Assembly (NCBI GenBank): GCA_947359465.1
Contig: OX375877.1
Location: 24,377,235-24,441,234, forward strand
Origin: Metellina segmentata
Lineage: Eukaryota > Arthropoda > Arachnida > Araneae > Tetragnathidae
Direction of reading: 5' to 3'
Length of the DNA stretch: 64,000 nt
Below the pieces are notes generated by a model, which was given only the letters and a program-made list of their open reading frames with translations, ran no database searches and was not told where the DNA came from. The position numbers and the translations under genes are program-made. Below are positions 31,915 to 43,965 of this stretch, piece after piece. Position 1 is the stretch's first letter; each line of letters opens with the position of its first letter.

Positions 31915-34135
31915 TGCTCTGTTTTATTTAGTAATTGGTACAGCGGCGGCAGGTGTTTGATGTAACGACAGGCAGTGAAAGAAGTACAAATGTAAGGTGT
32001 AAGCGCTTGAAAGCCTAAGGTGATGCGTTATGTTGTGTTTAAGTGTTGGGATGTCTCAATTGTGCTAATGGTTTTTTTTTTTTGCTTCGTATTTTATTTT
32101 TTTCGTAATTCGTACAGCGGCGGCAGGTGTCTGATGAAACGACAAGCAGTAAAAGATGTACAAATGCAAGGTGTAAGAGCTTGAAAGACTACGGTGATGC
32201 GTTATGATCTGGTTAAGTGATGTGATGTCTCAATTTCATTTCAGTTTGTGGCCTCGTATTTAAGTGTTTACTAATTGGTACAGCATCTTTAATTGTGATG
32301 GAAAGATATTTAGTAAAAGCACAAATACACGATATACGCACTTGAGAAGCTAGGTGATTCGCTGCGTTATAACGTGATGTGATGTTCTAAATGCCTTTCT
32401 GCTTGATGCTCCGTTTTATTTAGCAATTGGTACAACTGCGGCAGGTGTCTGAAGAAACGAAGGGCGGGAAAAGAAGTACAAATACAAGGTGTAAGCTCTT
32501 AAAAAGCTACGGTGATGCGTTATGTTGTGGTTAAGTATTGTTATGTCTCAATTGCCTTTGAGTTTGTTGCCTCTCGTATTTAATTGTTTACTAATTGGTA
32601 CAGCGGTGGTAATTTTGATGAAAGGATATACAGTAAAAGTACAAATACAAAATGTAAGCACTTAAAACGATATTATTATAAGATGCGTTTTGTTATAGCG
32701 TTAAGTGATGTGATGTGATATACCAATTTTAATTGGTTTGTTGCTTCGTATTATTCTACGTTGGTTACAGTTCGTGTGTTACAATGTATAAGGTAAAACT
32801 ATGCGCATCAAGTAAAAGAAATTTAAAAGGCTAAGGTTGTCCTTGGCAGTAGAAAATTGAGATATTGTATTTCTGTTTGATGCTCCGTTTTATTTAGTAA
32901 TTGGTACAGGGGCGGCAACTGTCATTTAAAACGACGGTTAGTAAAGTAGTACAAATGCTAGGTGCGAGCGCTTAAAAGGCTACGGTTATGCGTCATGATA
33001 TGGTTAGGTGATGTGATGTCTCAATTTCATTTGAGTTTGTTGCCTCGTATTTAATTGTTTACTAATTGGTATAGCGATGGTAATTGTGATGGAAAGATGT
33101 GTAGTAAAAGCACAAATACAAGATATACGCACTTGAGAAGCTAAGTGATCCGCTGCGTTATAGCGTTATGTAATGTCCCATCTGCCTTTCTTTTGTTTCA
33201 AAGCTCTTTTTTTTTATTTAGTAATTGGTACAGCGGTGGTAATTGTGATAAAAAGATGTATAGTAAATATGTACAAATATAAGATGTAAGCACTTAAAAT
33301 AATATGGTTATATGATGCGTTTTGTTCTAGTGTTAAGTGATGTTATGTGCTGTCACAATCGTCTGGTTTGTTGCTTCGTATAATTTGAAAATTGTTTCAG
33401 TTCGTTCGTTCCAGTGTATGTGATGAAACTATGCGCATCATGTAAAAGAAACTCAAAAGGCTAAGCTTGTGATTTGCAGTAGAAAATTGAGATATTGTAT
33501 TTCTCTTTGGTGCTCCGTATTGTTTTCTAATTGGTACTGTGGCGGCAGTTGTCTGATGAAACGACGGGCAGTGACATACGTACAAATACAAGGTGTAAAT
33601 GCATAAAAGGCTAAGGTGATGCGTTGTATTATATCGTTACGTGATGTGTTGTCTCAATTGCTATGGGTTTTTTGCTTCGTATTTTATTTTATTTAGTAAT
33701 CGGAACAGCGATGGTAATTGTGATGAAACGTTGTGTAGTAAAAGTACTAACGTAAGATATAAGCACTTGAGAGGCTAAATGATGCACTGCGTTATAGAGT
33801 TAAGCTATGTGATGTCCCAATTGCCTTGCTTTTGTTTCAAAGCATTTTGTTTACTTAGTAACTGGTACAACAACGGTAATTGTGATGAAAATATGTGCAG
33901 TAAAAGTACAAATACAAGATTTAATCACTTAAAATGCTACGGTTATATGATGCATTTTGTTTTGGCGTTAAGGGATGAGATGTGCTGTCCCAATTGTCTT
34001 TAGTTTGTTGCTTCGTATTTTTTGAAAATTGTTACAGTGTGTTCCAATGTATGTGATGAAACTGTGTGCATCATTTATATGAAACTCAAAAGGCTAAGGT
34101 TGTGCTTTGCAGTGGAACACAACGAGCAAATTCTC
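31915..34135 (+). repeat. second higher-order repeat (~631 bp of ~158-bp subunits)
   Basis: About a dozen diverged subunits, each with (A)ATTGGTACAGCGG, GTACAAATACAAG, TGTAAGCACTT, AGGCTAAGGTGATGCG and GTGATGTCTCAATTG. One subunit type, marked by AACTATGCGCATCA and GTAGAAAATTGAGATATTGT, recurs at 32799, 33429 and 34061, so the larger unit is ~631 bp (about four subunits). Divergence between copies is clearly greater than in the 4-14 kb array, so this one looks older. Confidence 0.85.
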
Positions 34136-34149
34136 TGTTTTTTTAATTT

Positions 34150-34880
34150 CCGCTTCATTTAATAACAGGGCTTTAGTGGAGGTCATACGGCGGTATACTC
34201 CGTATGCCTTCTGGTTTTCGCAGCAAATTCCGTATACCCTCTGATTTTTCTAAAAAACTACGTACATGCTTCGCTTTTCAAAAAAACATAGCGCGAAACA
34301 TCACGTGACACAGCGGGGAGGATAGGAGGAGGAGTGGGATAATGAGTTGTCACGGTGATGCGAACCACCAGTAGACCTAGTAACATTTATTGAAAGTTAC
34401 AGAAATAGCTAGCATTAGCATCCTTAACGCCCTGTTGTGTCGCCGTAGTGCTTGCAAAGTCCTGTCTACTGTCTGTCGTTATGGATCGTTGGTTAAAGGC
34501 TGGAAATTTAACTAAAAAAATCAGAAACTAAAATTTAACTAAAAACAGAGCAACAGATCCAATATTAGACAAAAATGTCAAGATTGGATCAAACAGACTT
34601 GCTGGTGCTTAAATAAATACCCTGACTTGAGCCTGGCTCTTAAAAATCCTAAAACGGCACCAAAGAAATTTACCTAGACTGCATTATAGCTCGTACAGAA
34701 ACTGAGAAACAGACAGGTTAGTAAATGAAGCAACCACAAAGGAATTCAAAGATGAATGAGATGAAATGGCCCAGAAGTCACCGAAGGACGAAAATCACTT
34801 GCTGGCTCGGTAGGCAGTAAAATGAATGAATGAAATTATGAGGAAACGGACAGAACGGTTCATGGGGTATTGCCAATAGT
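34150..34880 (+). mobile_element. possible hAT-type transposon remnant
   Basis: A block reading GAGGTCATACGGCGGTATAC, CTCCGTATGCCTTCTGG, GCGCGAAACATCACGTGACA precedes ATGGATCGTTGGTTAAAGGC (34481; MDRWLKAGN). A start of the M(D/E)(R/K)WL(K/V) type is common in hAT/ZMYM-like transposases. The rest is riddled with stops and no target duplication was found, so the assignment is tentative. Confidence 0.35.
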
Positions 34881-35215
34881 AATAAGCTATTTTTACCATT
34901 GAAGAGACAGTTTTCTTCACAGGACATAACCCACTTCCATCTTACCTAAAAAGCTTTAAAAAACATCACTTTGTACAACTTACCCTGTGTTGAAATTGGC
35001 AAATCTCTGCACTACTGCACCGGACCTTGCAGCATCGTGGCAAATGAGGACGCCTATTTACCATCTTAAAATCGTATATCTCAGACACTTTGCTTATAAC
35101 AAGGGTACAAAAGTCAAAAATACTGTCATGGTGTGATTCATAGACTCGCCAAGACTTGGTAAACCAACTGGATTGGCTTTTTAGCATGTTGTGTATACCT
35201 TTTAACATAGTTTAT
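34881..35215. other. no gene detected
   Basis: Spacer with overlapping chance frames on both strands. Confidence 0.4.
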
Positions 35216-35665
35216 ACATACACTATATGGACAAAGGTATTTGGACACTGCATGTTTTTCAGAATAAGTGCATTATTATTCTACTTAGTAACGGGTAGGC
35301 CCTTCTTTTTGCTTGTATTAAAGCTGCAACACGTCGAGCCATACTTTATACAAGTTATGTGTAGGTCTGGACGTGAATAGCTCGACAAGCCTTCTTGTAA
35401 GGCTGTGATAAGAGATTATTGTGAAGATGGGCGTGGGTAGTGGTGGCGTAATCGTTGCTCCAGTTTATTCCGCAAGTGCTTGATCGAATTGAAATCGGGG
35501 CTCTGAACAGACCAGTCAAGCAAATTCATCTTTTTTTCAATAAATCAGTCCAGCACAGATTTTGCTGAATGACATGGAGCTCGATCCTGTTGGAAGAAAC
35601 AACCATCATCGCCGTAGTATTGCACTAGTGTAGGTAAGGCTGAATTATCCTAAACATCGAGGTAC
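35216..35665 (-). mobile_element. Tc1/mariner-like DNA transposon remnant
   Basis: Begins with ACACTATATGGACAAAGGTA then TTTGGACACTGC, which from memory is the terminal text of a widespread TA-inserting element. The interior, on the minus strand, has CTTGACTGGTCTGTTCAGAG and CGATTTCAATTCGATCAAGC, which resemble the transposase stretch LTGLF.(A)P.S.R of such elements. The opposite terminus was not located. Confidence 0.5.
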
Positions 35666-36723
35666 ACGTCAGTGCTCATGGTACCAGGTACATAATAGAA
35701 TTGGGCTGAGTCCTAATCAGGAAACCCCACACTAATATGGATTCTCCTTTGAATTTCTTCAGTGTCCTTTTGTCCGTATAGTGCACATGGTAATATCGCC
35801 AATTGTCAATAATTTTAAAATATGTAAGTAATGATGAGTATCGGATGTAATAATGTATGGACATAATATATGAAAAACACAAAGTTCAGGACAGGCATAC
35901 CACCTAGGTGGAATACTTTAATCATCCCAACCCCACTTATTTTAACTGGTACAATTTTTTTTCGACGTTAAACATGGGAGTGTGCGATAATGTAAGTGAT
36001 CCCAATCCCATAATCATATCCTTGACTGTTTCCTACCTAGTTTATCGGTAACACTTTTATTCGGAGCAGAATTTTTTAACGATTATAATTCAGTTATTAT
36101 TAACTGTCACCAAAAATGTAGTTAAAGGCTTACAATATAAAACGAGTAAAATACAGGGATGCGATGATGTATAAAATCGTTTTCAGACTTGATGATAGTG
36201 AGAAGGTGATTCCGAAATAATGTTCCGATGCTAATTTATTTTACAACTTTATTTATTTCCTGTTGAATAAAGCGTTCAAATTATTTATTTTTATTAAATT
36301 TACCGCTTATTTTATCAGGGGCCATATAAGTATAAAAATGCAAAAATTTCTGTTATTTAACCACTTATAATTCAAGAATCTTCCGAATAGAAATCTATTT
36401 TTTAAGTCGTAACGCACAAATTTCATATTAATAGAATATTTCCTTTTTAATTATTTTAAGCGGCAAGTTATGATTCAAAATTAATTTTAAGGAAAATTCA
36501 ATTTATATTTCAATTCAATTTAACTTCCTTTTGTTTTCTTTGCTGGAATATATTTTCTCTTTTTAACAACCATGAAGACAAAGGAAAATATATTTTGCGC
36601 AAATTGTTTAACGAAAATTGTTTCTGGCCTAAATTGTCTGTGAAATAACGACGCATTTTTAACTTTGATTCTTTGCCATTTTGACTGTTTTTTTTTTTTT
36701 ACTATTTCTTGTTCCTTCAACAG
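35666..36723. other. presumed intron, AT-rich
   Basis: AT-rich sequence with no coding signal. The last 40 bases form a strong polypyrimidine tract (ACTGTTTTTTTTTTTTACTA and following) running into CAACAG, the acceptor of the exon at 36724. Confidence 0.5.
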
Positions 36724-36863
36724 GTTCGCGAAATGAACAGTGCCTACCTTGAGAACAACACGCATTTAACAGTTCACATAGAGTGGTTGGAGTCTGTGCT
36801 GCTCTTCAGCGCTCTCTACCACAAATACGACGACGTTTGCAGAATACACGGATACCAAATGAA
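36724..36863 (+). CDS. penultimate exon of an unidentified coiled-coil-type protein
   Basis: 140 bp between a textbook acceptor (pyrimidine tract, CTTCAACAG) and a textbook donor (ATGAA|GTAAGT). Only one frame is open; it starts in phase 0 and ends in phase 2. It reads VREMNSAYLENNTHLTVHIE, WLESVLLFSALYHKYDDVCR, then IHGYQM and joins the exon at 40713 through an AAG codon. The region is predicted helical with leucines spaced as in coiled coils. Base composition and codon use are clearly richer than the flanks. I do not recognise the family. Earlier exons are not visible in this window. Confidence 0.78.
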
Positions 36864-37224
36864 GTAAGTCATTCTCAATACCCTTATCGATACATAATTC
36901 ATTTTTGATTTCATTCGGATATTGAAATAGCTTAATTGGCATAACCAGATAACCACCGGAAGAGGCAATCGAGACAGTCCTTTTCAGCGACTTGCCAGTT
37001 TGGTGGGCACCCCTGAGTACTTTATTAAAAATCATCAATTAACTATAAATTACAAAACGGGGACTTTGAATTAGTTCAGCACTGTGGTACTATAATCCTT
37101 TTCGTCGCAGAAGGGATTGCGAAACTAATTTTCCATGATAATATGTTCAGTAGCTAAACAAATGAAAGAAAATGAATCAAAAATCGGTTTTCATAAAGAC
37201 TAAATTACTGCTGCCATATCATAG

Positions 37225-37345
37225 CCGTGTTTCAGCATTAAATGGGTTAGCCCAGGAGTTCCTAAAGCGTGTGCCGCGGCACCCTGGGGTGCCACGTAGA
37301 GAGATTAGGGGTGCCGCAATGCGCCCGTCAAGCAATTACTGTTGT
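37225..37345. mobile_element. hAT transposon end fragment
   Basis: GCCGCGGCACCCTGGGGTGC, preceded by GGAGTTCCTAAAGCGTGT and followed by AGAGAGATTAGGGGTGCCGC. This resembles the GC-rich terminal text of hAT elements (a decayed form of CAGTGGTTCCCAAAGTGTG). Only one end was found. Confidence 0.5.
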
Positions 37346-38389
37346 AAGAAGCAAATATCGTTCAAAAATTAATGTCATAAAAGAAATGCGAGTAGCTGTA
37401 TCTTAATTCCACGATTCGAACAATTGTGCAATGAGCAGCAGACTCATCCGTCGCACTAAACACACACATATACCTCCAAGAGCATGTTAAAGGTAATTTT
37501 ATTTGTTTTATTTAAATTTTCACCTACACCTATGTTTTCCTATTAAGTACAATTAAAGTATTTGTGTGAATTTTAAATACGATTTGTATTAATTATGTAT
37601 TTGTTCTTACTACATACTTCTCTAATTTCTTCTTCAAAGTCGTACAAAATATGAAATATATACATATATAATACCACTGATAGATATTACATGACGATTG
37701 TGCCGTGAGAAAAATCTAATTATCTCACAAATTTGCTGTTTTGCCTTGCGGTGGTGAAAGACAATGTTTCTCCATACGCAGCCTGGCTGTTTATTGACAT
37801 AGTCCACTGAACTGCAGATCAACTAAGTATAAAAAGGAGAGTCAGAAAATACGTTTTATATGGAAATAACACCATAAAACCCAGACAGCTACATAACAGC
37901 ACTTGTACTGTTGTGCTCTAAAAACGTTTTATTTATTCACATGACTACAGCTGTCACTTTTATCTGTCCACATTGTATTTGAACCTGGCATGATCTACAC
38001 TATTATCTCAACTATATTTACTAACCTTCTAAGTATTATGAATGCAGTAATATAAATAAGCATTCCTATATCTCTCTAATAACACTGACCTCTTTCTGTC
38101 TGAAGAGTCTGAATCTAGTGAATCAACTCTTACAACAGCATTGCTACAACTTCATTAACTGTTTTCCTCACTTAACGATCTGTTTCCGTCCTACGATTAG
38201 TTTGTAAAGTGAATTTGTCTATAAATTAGGAGCTTATTCGATCTTATTTATCCTGAATAAAGAAAGAGGCTAAAGTAACTTGTTTCTTTTAGGAGACTAT
38301 CCGGAACTTTGGGTCATCTGAGGTATCATGACAGAAAATAGCAAATGCAGGGAAATAAAGATGCATAAGTTACAGAACATGCAATGAAA

Positions 38390-39320
38390 CCATTCCGCAA
38401 AGAAAAGCAATGGTCAGCATGTTAGAAATCGTCGATTTGGTCTCTAATGTTCCTTCAGGCCACTTAAAAACCCGTTACAGTTGCTATTTGCGAAAAGCAC
38501 ATCATCTGACCGTTTGGTGCGCTTTCCGCAAAGAGCAGTAGTCAGTTGCTCCAGTATCCTCTACAGTGTCCGGGGCCAACATAGGAACCAGATACAATGT
38601 AATGAAATAGTCTTGCGTGGATTGTACACGTATTCTAGGAACACTATTTTTCATGTTTAATGCAGTCTGCAATTACCAGCAGTGGTGATTTGCAGGATCT
38701 TGTGTGGGTTTGCAGCAACATAGCAGGATATATGTGTGCAACTCATACCGTTGGGTCTTTCACTCGAGCTTTTTTTTTGCTGCCGTTGTCGATAATAATG
38801 GTTACAGGTGCAGTGTAAGCAAAGCTCCCATATAACGGAACATGTTATAAGAACACATGATATCTGGTTAGGTGAGTTCAATGTTGCAATTGCGGGTATC
38901 GGTAACCAAACAGGTAAATCTACCCTATAGGTATATTCAGATAAATCTATCCCCATATGAAGAGCTCCATTTGATTACATTGTAATAACCGTATGATGTA
39001 AAGGTGGCTGGTGCGACTTAAATCTATATCTGGTTCCGGCGTTTGTCACGGATACAATAGCGCCACTGACTATTGCTCTTTTGTGCGGAAAGCGAGCCAA
39101 TCGGCAGATGATGCGCTTTCCACAAGAGCAACGATCAGTTATCCTATCTTTTCTATTGTCTGAAGTGATCAGGAACTGTATTAATGATCTTCGGCATACT
39201 AAACCGTTGCTCTTTGCCGAAGTGTAACCCTGGTCGGTTGGTGTGCTTTCCGCAAAGAAGTTCAATGATCAGAGATCCAATCTTTTCTGTGGTCTGAGGG
39301 TATGTCCGGAACTGAACCGA
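38390..39320. repeat. dispersed repeats with GCTTTCCGCAAAGAGCA core
   Basis: Copies near 38391 (degenerate), 38520, 39111 and 39244 on the + strand and an inverted one near 39068-39105. Around the core the text G(A/G)TCAGTT...CCAATCTTTTCTGTGGTCTGA and GTCCGGAACTGAA recurs, also once more at 39598. Unit length is irregular (about 130 bp where two are adjacent). A short SINE family A fragment (GTAAAGGTGGCTGGTGCGAC, about 38998-39030) lies inside. Confidence 0.65.
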
Positions 39321-39321
39321 G

Positions 39322-39560
39322 TAAACGGTCTAGTGGTTAAGGTGTTAGCCTCTAGATCGGAAAGTTCCTGGTCGAGAAGGTTCCGGGTCAGGGCATGTGT
39401 GTATGTTAGCGTATGGTGTAGAGGCAACTGGTGCACCTTAAATCTGTCGTAGCCGAAAGTCCTCACGTTGGGTTTGAGTGGAAGTTTAAAGAGTCGGGTG
39501 CCAGCTCAGATGTTGCCTCGTCATCTAGTCCGTGGATCAAAATTACGTAGCGTTACACCG
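39322..39560 (+). mobile_element. tRNA-derived SINE, family A, 3'-truncated
   Basis: A box GGTCTAGTGGTTAAGGTG is intact. The B box region has been altered to GGTCGAGAAGGTTCCGGGTC. The body follows the full-length copy: TGTAGAGGCAACTGGTGCAC, AATCTGTCGTAGCCGAAAGT, GTGCCAGCTCAGATGTTGCC. It stops near 39545 before the ACCATT tail. Lies in the intron of the only gene, same orientation. Confidence 0.88.
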
Positions 39561-39878
39561 AATGACTTAGGCTGGGACGGTGGTAACTAGTTGAATATAT
39601 CCGGAACTGAATCGAAGATTTTCAGCACAGTATCAACGGATGTATCGAAAATTTCAAAATTGGTCTCTATTTTGACATACAATAAAGCCAACCGACCACT
39701 CACTACCTCAACTGACAGTTATTTGTAGGGAACGCATATGGTTATGTTATACATACAGGTAACTATTGGCAATAGTCACATATTCGTCATGGACCAATAA
39801 CTAATGAAAGCCGTGTATGTATGGCTGCATAAACAGCTTCCAGTTCACCATCGAAGCTAGTCGTGTCTCTCTGCTGTA

Positions 39879-40616
39879 ACCTCTTAAAGCACGAGTTGTT
39901 TTCGGAAAAACTGGTAAAAAATTATCGAGATTTTTTTTGACGGAAAATGAATATTTTGGTATAGTTATTTTTTTGCACTTTCAGTTGTGGGGGGTGACTA
40001 GGGAGGGGGGAGGGGGTAAAAACTATAAAAAAAAATTTACACAAACAAAGCGTAAACGATTTGATTACATGTTTATTTTGAATTTCAAAATATTAAAATC
40101 AAATTAAATCAAATTGTTATACTTACAAGCATACGAATGGCTGAAAATTCAGTTTGGTATAATATACCATCACTAAAACTTTCTGATAAATTGGCATCTT
40201 CAATTTCGTCAGAGTCGCTCATTATCAGATAACTTTTTTCTAAAGAAGTTACACAAACACTTAGCAAAAATTAATTTATGGTTAACTGTATACTTTTATG
40301 ATATTTAACGCAATAGAAATTTTTTTTTCCTTTTCCACACCAAACAACTGCTTTATAACAAATAATTCCTATCAAAGCAATTTAATCATCATAATGCACC
40401 ACGTGGTTTACACAAGAAAAATACCGCATAGTGGTGCCATCTATGGTCAATAAGTTTAATTATAATCCAGCCTACCTATTTTTACTAGAACGTATCTCAG
40501 ACGGGCATTGTAAATAAAATAACGCGAGATACAAGATCGCCCGTGTGAGACAAGTGCATGTGCAAATTTGTCGGTTACGTTCGGCCATGTCAGACACGGG
40601 TAAATGCGTTAAAGGG
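39879..40616. mobile_element. putative piggyBac-like non-autonomous element
   Basis: The right end on the minus strand reads TTAACCCTTTAACGCATTTA (TTAA at 40617-40620) and the left end TAACCTCTTAAAGCACGAGT. CCCTTTAACGC-type termini next to TTAA fit piggyBac-type MITEs, although the left TTAA is mutated. It contains a G-rich run at 39988-40016 and a CTCF-like CATAGATGGCACCAC on the minus strand (40433-40447). It ends less than 100 bp from the last exon. Confidence 0.4.
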
Positions 40617-40712
40617 TTAAAGAGCAAATCAGTGAAGAAGCTAAATGGTATCAGTGCATTTCAATACGTTGATTTTTACATAACACATTGGCATTGTAAC
40701 TTGTTTTTCCAG

Positions 40713-40905
40713 GCGTGAAATCACCGCGCTGCAAGTCGAGAACTACAGCCTGGAGCGACAACTGTTCAGCTACCAGAAGTCCCTGGCCGTGACCCAATCG
40801 AGGACCCAACACTCCGGGGACCTGGAGGACGACTACTACCCAGACCACTACTACGAAAGGAGCTTATCCAAGGAACAGAGCTTCTCCGAGTCCGAATACG
40901 TGTGA
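40713..40905 (+). CDS. terminal coding exon, Tyr/Ser-rich acidic tail with C-terminal EYV
   Basis: Acceptor TTGTTTTTCCAG, then 63 codons and TGA. Joined to the previous exon this gives 110 residues. It continues the helix (REITALQVENYSLERQLFSY, QKSLAVTQ) and ends in a low-complexity tail (DLEDDYYPDHYYERS, SFSESEYV). The last four residues, SEYV, with an acidic residue at -2 and Val at the end, fit a class III PDZ ligand; this is inference. GC content and codon use are far above the neighbourhood. The helix plus PDZ-ligand-type tail is reminiscent of cytoskeletal or polarity scaffold proteins, but no family is recognised. Confidence 0.8.
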
Positions 40906-42978
40906 GGAGAACGCTTCCCCGACACAGACTCAAAAGTCCTCTTTCTCTTGATGGAAGGAGGCCGAGTTGGAGACACACCAGTACTTAACACTGCCGCCGT
41001 GGAAGGTGCCACGGTGGCTTGTCTTCATTTACTGAAATGACTGCAATTGTTTCCATTTGTTTGTATGAGTTAAAATAGAGTTTTGTGTTTCTATCGATAG
41101 TATTTTTCCATGGTGGGAGGATCTAGTCAGGCTGCTTCTCATCTGGGGTGGGGGGTGGAAGTGGTTGAGAATCTGAGTGGTCCATGTCGCGAAATTGCAT
41201 GTTTGGAAACATTGCTGTTACAGGATAAATGTCGTTAACGACCCGAGTTTACTTAGTTCAGTTAAATGCATTTCAATATATTTAATAAGTGTTTCATGTT
41301 ATACCAAAGGCTTGAATCCTGATTTATAGTATTTATACTAGTAATTTCAGTACAACTTAATTTCAAAGGATTATTCGACGCCTTATATTGAGCTAAAAGG
41401 CCATCGTTTATTTCTACTGCGTATAGTATGCTTTAAACGTGCAATTCTTAAACAAACACAGATGTATTGGGGCTAAGGTACATTAATATTCATAAAGTAG
41501 GTTATTAATAATAATAAGTTAAGGTATTAGAGTATTCATAAGATGAGGTATTAAAATTCGTGAGATAAGGTATTAAAATTCGTAAGATAAGGTATTAAAA
41601 TTCCTGAGATAAGGTATTAATATTCATAACATAAGGTATTAAAATTCACGAAGAACGGTATTAATATTCACAAAGTGAGGTACTAATATTGGTAAGGAAA
41701 GTTATTAATATTCATAAGGTTAAGTATATTAGTATTCAAGAGGTGAAGTATTAATATTCATAACAAAAGGTATTAAAATTCATGAAGAACAGTATAAATA
41801 TTCTAAAATTGTTAAGGAAAGTTATTAATATTCATAAGGTTAAGAGTATATTAGTATTCAAGAGGTGAAGTATTAATATTCATAACATAAGGTATTAAAA
41901 TTCATGAAGAACAATATTAATATTCACAAAGTGAGGTACTAATATTGGTAAGGAAAGTTATTAATATTCATAAAATAAAGTATATTAGTATTCAAGAGGT
42001 GAAGTATCAATATTCATAAGGTAAAAGCATCAAGGTTCATAAGATAAGGTATTAATATACATGATATTAGGTACTAATTTTCATATCCTCGCGACTTTCA
42101 ATGTTAGATAATTCTTTCTAAGACATCTAAGCTTCGTGTATTTAAAACAAATGCTTTATCAGATTCGTTCCTTACACGCTATGCCGACACTTAAAACAGT
42201 TAAACAGCAGTTTCTACTAACTCAAATTATTCACAAAGCAAGGCACAGTAATTCATCTGTACCGATATTAGTAATCAAAGCAAATTGATGGAATACTAGA
42301 CATAATTTTAATTCCGCTGCAATTTATAGGAATTAAGTTCTGATACGTTGAGCTTCTGATGGTAAACAACTATTATGTCTGAAATCATATCCGGAGGTGC
42401 AAACGTAATGTAGGAAATCTTAAACTACCATACATCATAAGAGCATATGTCATTCAATATGCAAGAGACCGCTTCTATTACAGTTTCTCGGAACTGAACT
42501 CTCAATAGAAGAAGCCATATTGCAATAACACGCTTAGCATTCAACTAGTTTAAAACTGAAGAAATGTCACCGAGACCACTCAAATTCTCAGCCACTCATA
42601 TATGAAAGGGTTAGAATGAAACTGGGATAAGTCAAGAAGAATAAATTTTCAAAGAACAAAACGGTTTTCGAAAGTTTGCATTCAACAACCTCAAATGTTT
42701 TTTGTTCATTAAAACTTTGAATCATGTTACACTACTGCCCTTTTTACTTAAACAAATAGCAACACATATTACAAAAACGAATGCAGTTCCAAAAAACTTT
42801 AAGACTTACTCCACTTTGATTCTAACCCTCTATGTATTTATAGTATATAAAAATATTTAGCAGAAATGCAATTGTTTCATTGATATATATAAAAATGAAA
42901 ACGTGAACTTTTAAATTTGTACTGCATACGATTTTGTGCTTAATTTTAAAAAAATTGTAAAATTCTTTGTAAATAAAA
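40906..42978 (+). other. presumed 3' UTR
   Basis: Follows the stop codon with no further coding signal. The first canonical AATAAA signals on this strand lie at 42640 and about 42972, so the 3' UTR may be about 1.7-2.1 kb and would include the minisatellite at 41480-42090. The end is inferred, not seen. Confidence 0.4.
41480..42090 (+). repeat. AT-rich minisatellite (~22-bp units, ~100-bp super-units)
   Basis: Degenerate units of the form AAGGTATTAAAATTC(A/G)T(A/G)AGAT or GAGGTACTAATATTGGTAAG. A longer block (AGGAAAGTTATTAATATTCA, AGTATTCAAGAGGTGAAGTA, CATAACATAAGGTATTAAAA) occurs about three times between 41690 and 42020, so there is a super-unit. It probably lies in the 3' UTR of the gene. 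Confidence 0.85.
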
Positions 42979-43965
42979 TTGTATATTGATATATATATAT
43001 ATATTTTACGCGAATAGTGAGTTGAGATAAATTGTACAATTTTGGTGATTCGAAGATAATATTAATAACAGAAAGTTTGAAATGTTGATAATATATACAT
43101 TTATCTGTGTTAAATAGATTTTAAAATGATATATTCATTTTATTTTTAAATATTACTTGAGTTTTTAATGCTGTAATTCCTTTTATTTAAATTTTTGTAT
43201 TTTGATATTTGTTCCGCTTTTAATTCAGGTACTTGGTGTACAATTTCCATCAATGACTATTGTGTTTAGATTCTGGTATCTAACAAGCTTGATTTTAGTA
43301 GAAAAATATTCATATTTTGTCGCTCATTTACAAAGATTATTTAAACTGCGTCGGTATTATATATTACGCAAGATATGGAGCAAACATTGCCTTTTCATGT
43401 TTAAAAACTTTAAAAGTTTAAAAGAAATAGCTGAGAAAAGCTATTTAAATTAAATTAAATTATTGCATTTTTTACTTAATTGTTTTGCTTAGTTTACGCA
43501 TTTATAATCATTTATATGTATAAATATTAATTGAGCCTACATGTACTATATTATATATCGTAGACTTTTAACTGAAATTTAAACACCTAATTTGAGCTAA
43601 TCTTCAAATATTGCATTTCTGTTTGTAAGTGTAGTCAGATCACGGGATATTAAGTGAATGTTGGGTGATAAACTTACAAACTTAACTTTCTGTTTGTTTT
43701 GTTCATGCTTGCCTTGTTAGGAGTGATTAGCTTGAAACCTTCTGACGACAAATTATTTTACTTTTTTTTAAACTAAAATCGTCTACTATTCATGAACGAA
43801 GTAATTACATTAAATTTATTTTAGTTTGTTCAAAATTTTCCTGATAAGAATCTTTTAACATTTTTCACGTTTCATTCATTCATTGCATATCGTTGAGTTT
43901 TTGTTCATCTTATCTTAATTGGAAATGAATTAGAAATTTTGTGGTAGTCTGTAACATTTGTGTAG
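42979..43965. other. AT-rich DNA, no gene detected
   Basis: Starts with a TA run (about 42980-43005). An 83-codon frame at 43202-43453 is rich in Phe, Leu and Lys and unremarkable. No motif seen. Confidence 0.4.

Larger units (their letters stand above)
36864..40712 (+). other. phase-2 intron, 3,849 bp
   Basis: Donor GTAAGT at 36864, acceptor TTGTTTTTCCAG ending at 40712. Mostly transposon-derived: a hAT-type end (37225-37345), GCTTTCCGCAAAGAGCA repeats (38390-39320), a SINE family A copy (39322-39560) and a TTAA-type element (39879-40616). The stretch 37346-38389 shows nothing recognisable. Confidence 0.75.

Noticed and set aside
36520..37038. Minus-strand frames of 81-90 codons around the first exon
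   Set aside because: They are shadows of the + strand exon and its flanks; the + strand has the consensus splice sites.
43202..43453. 83-codon open frame as a gene
   Set aside because: Composition is that of AT-rich chance frames and there is no motif or splice context.
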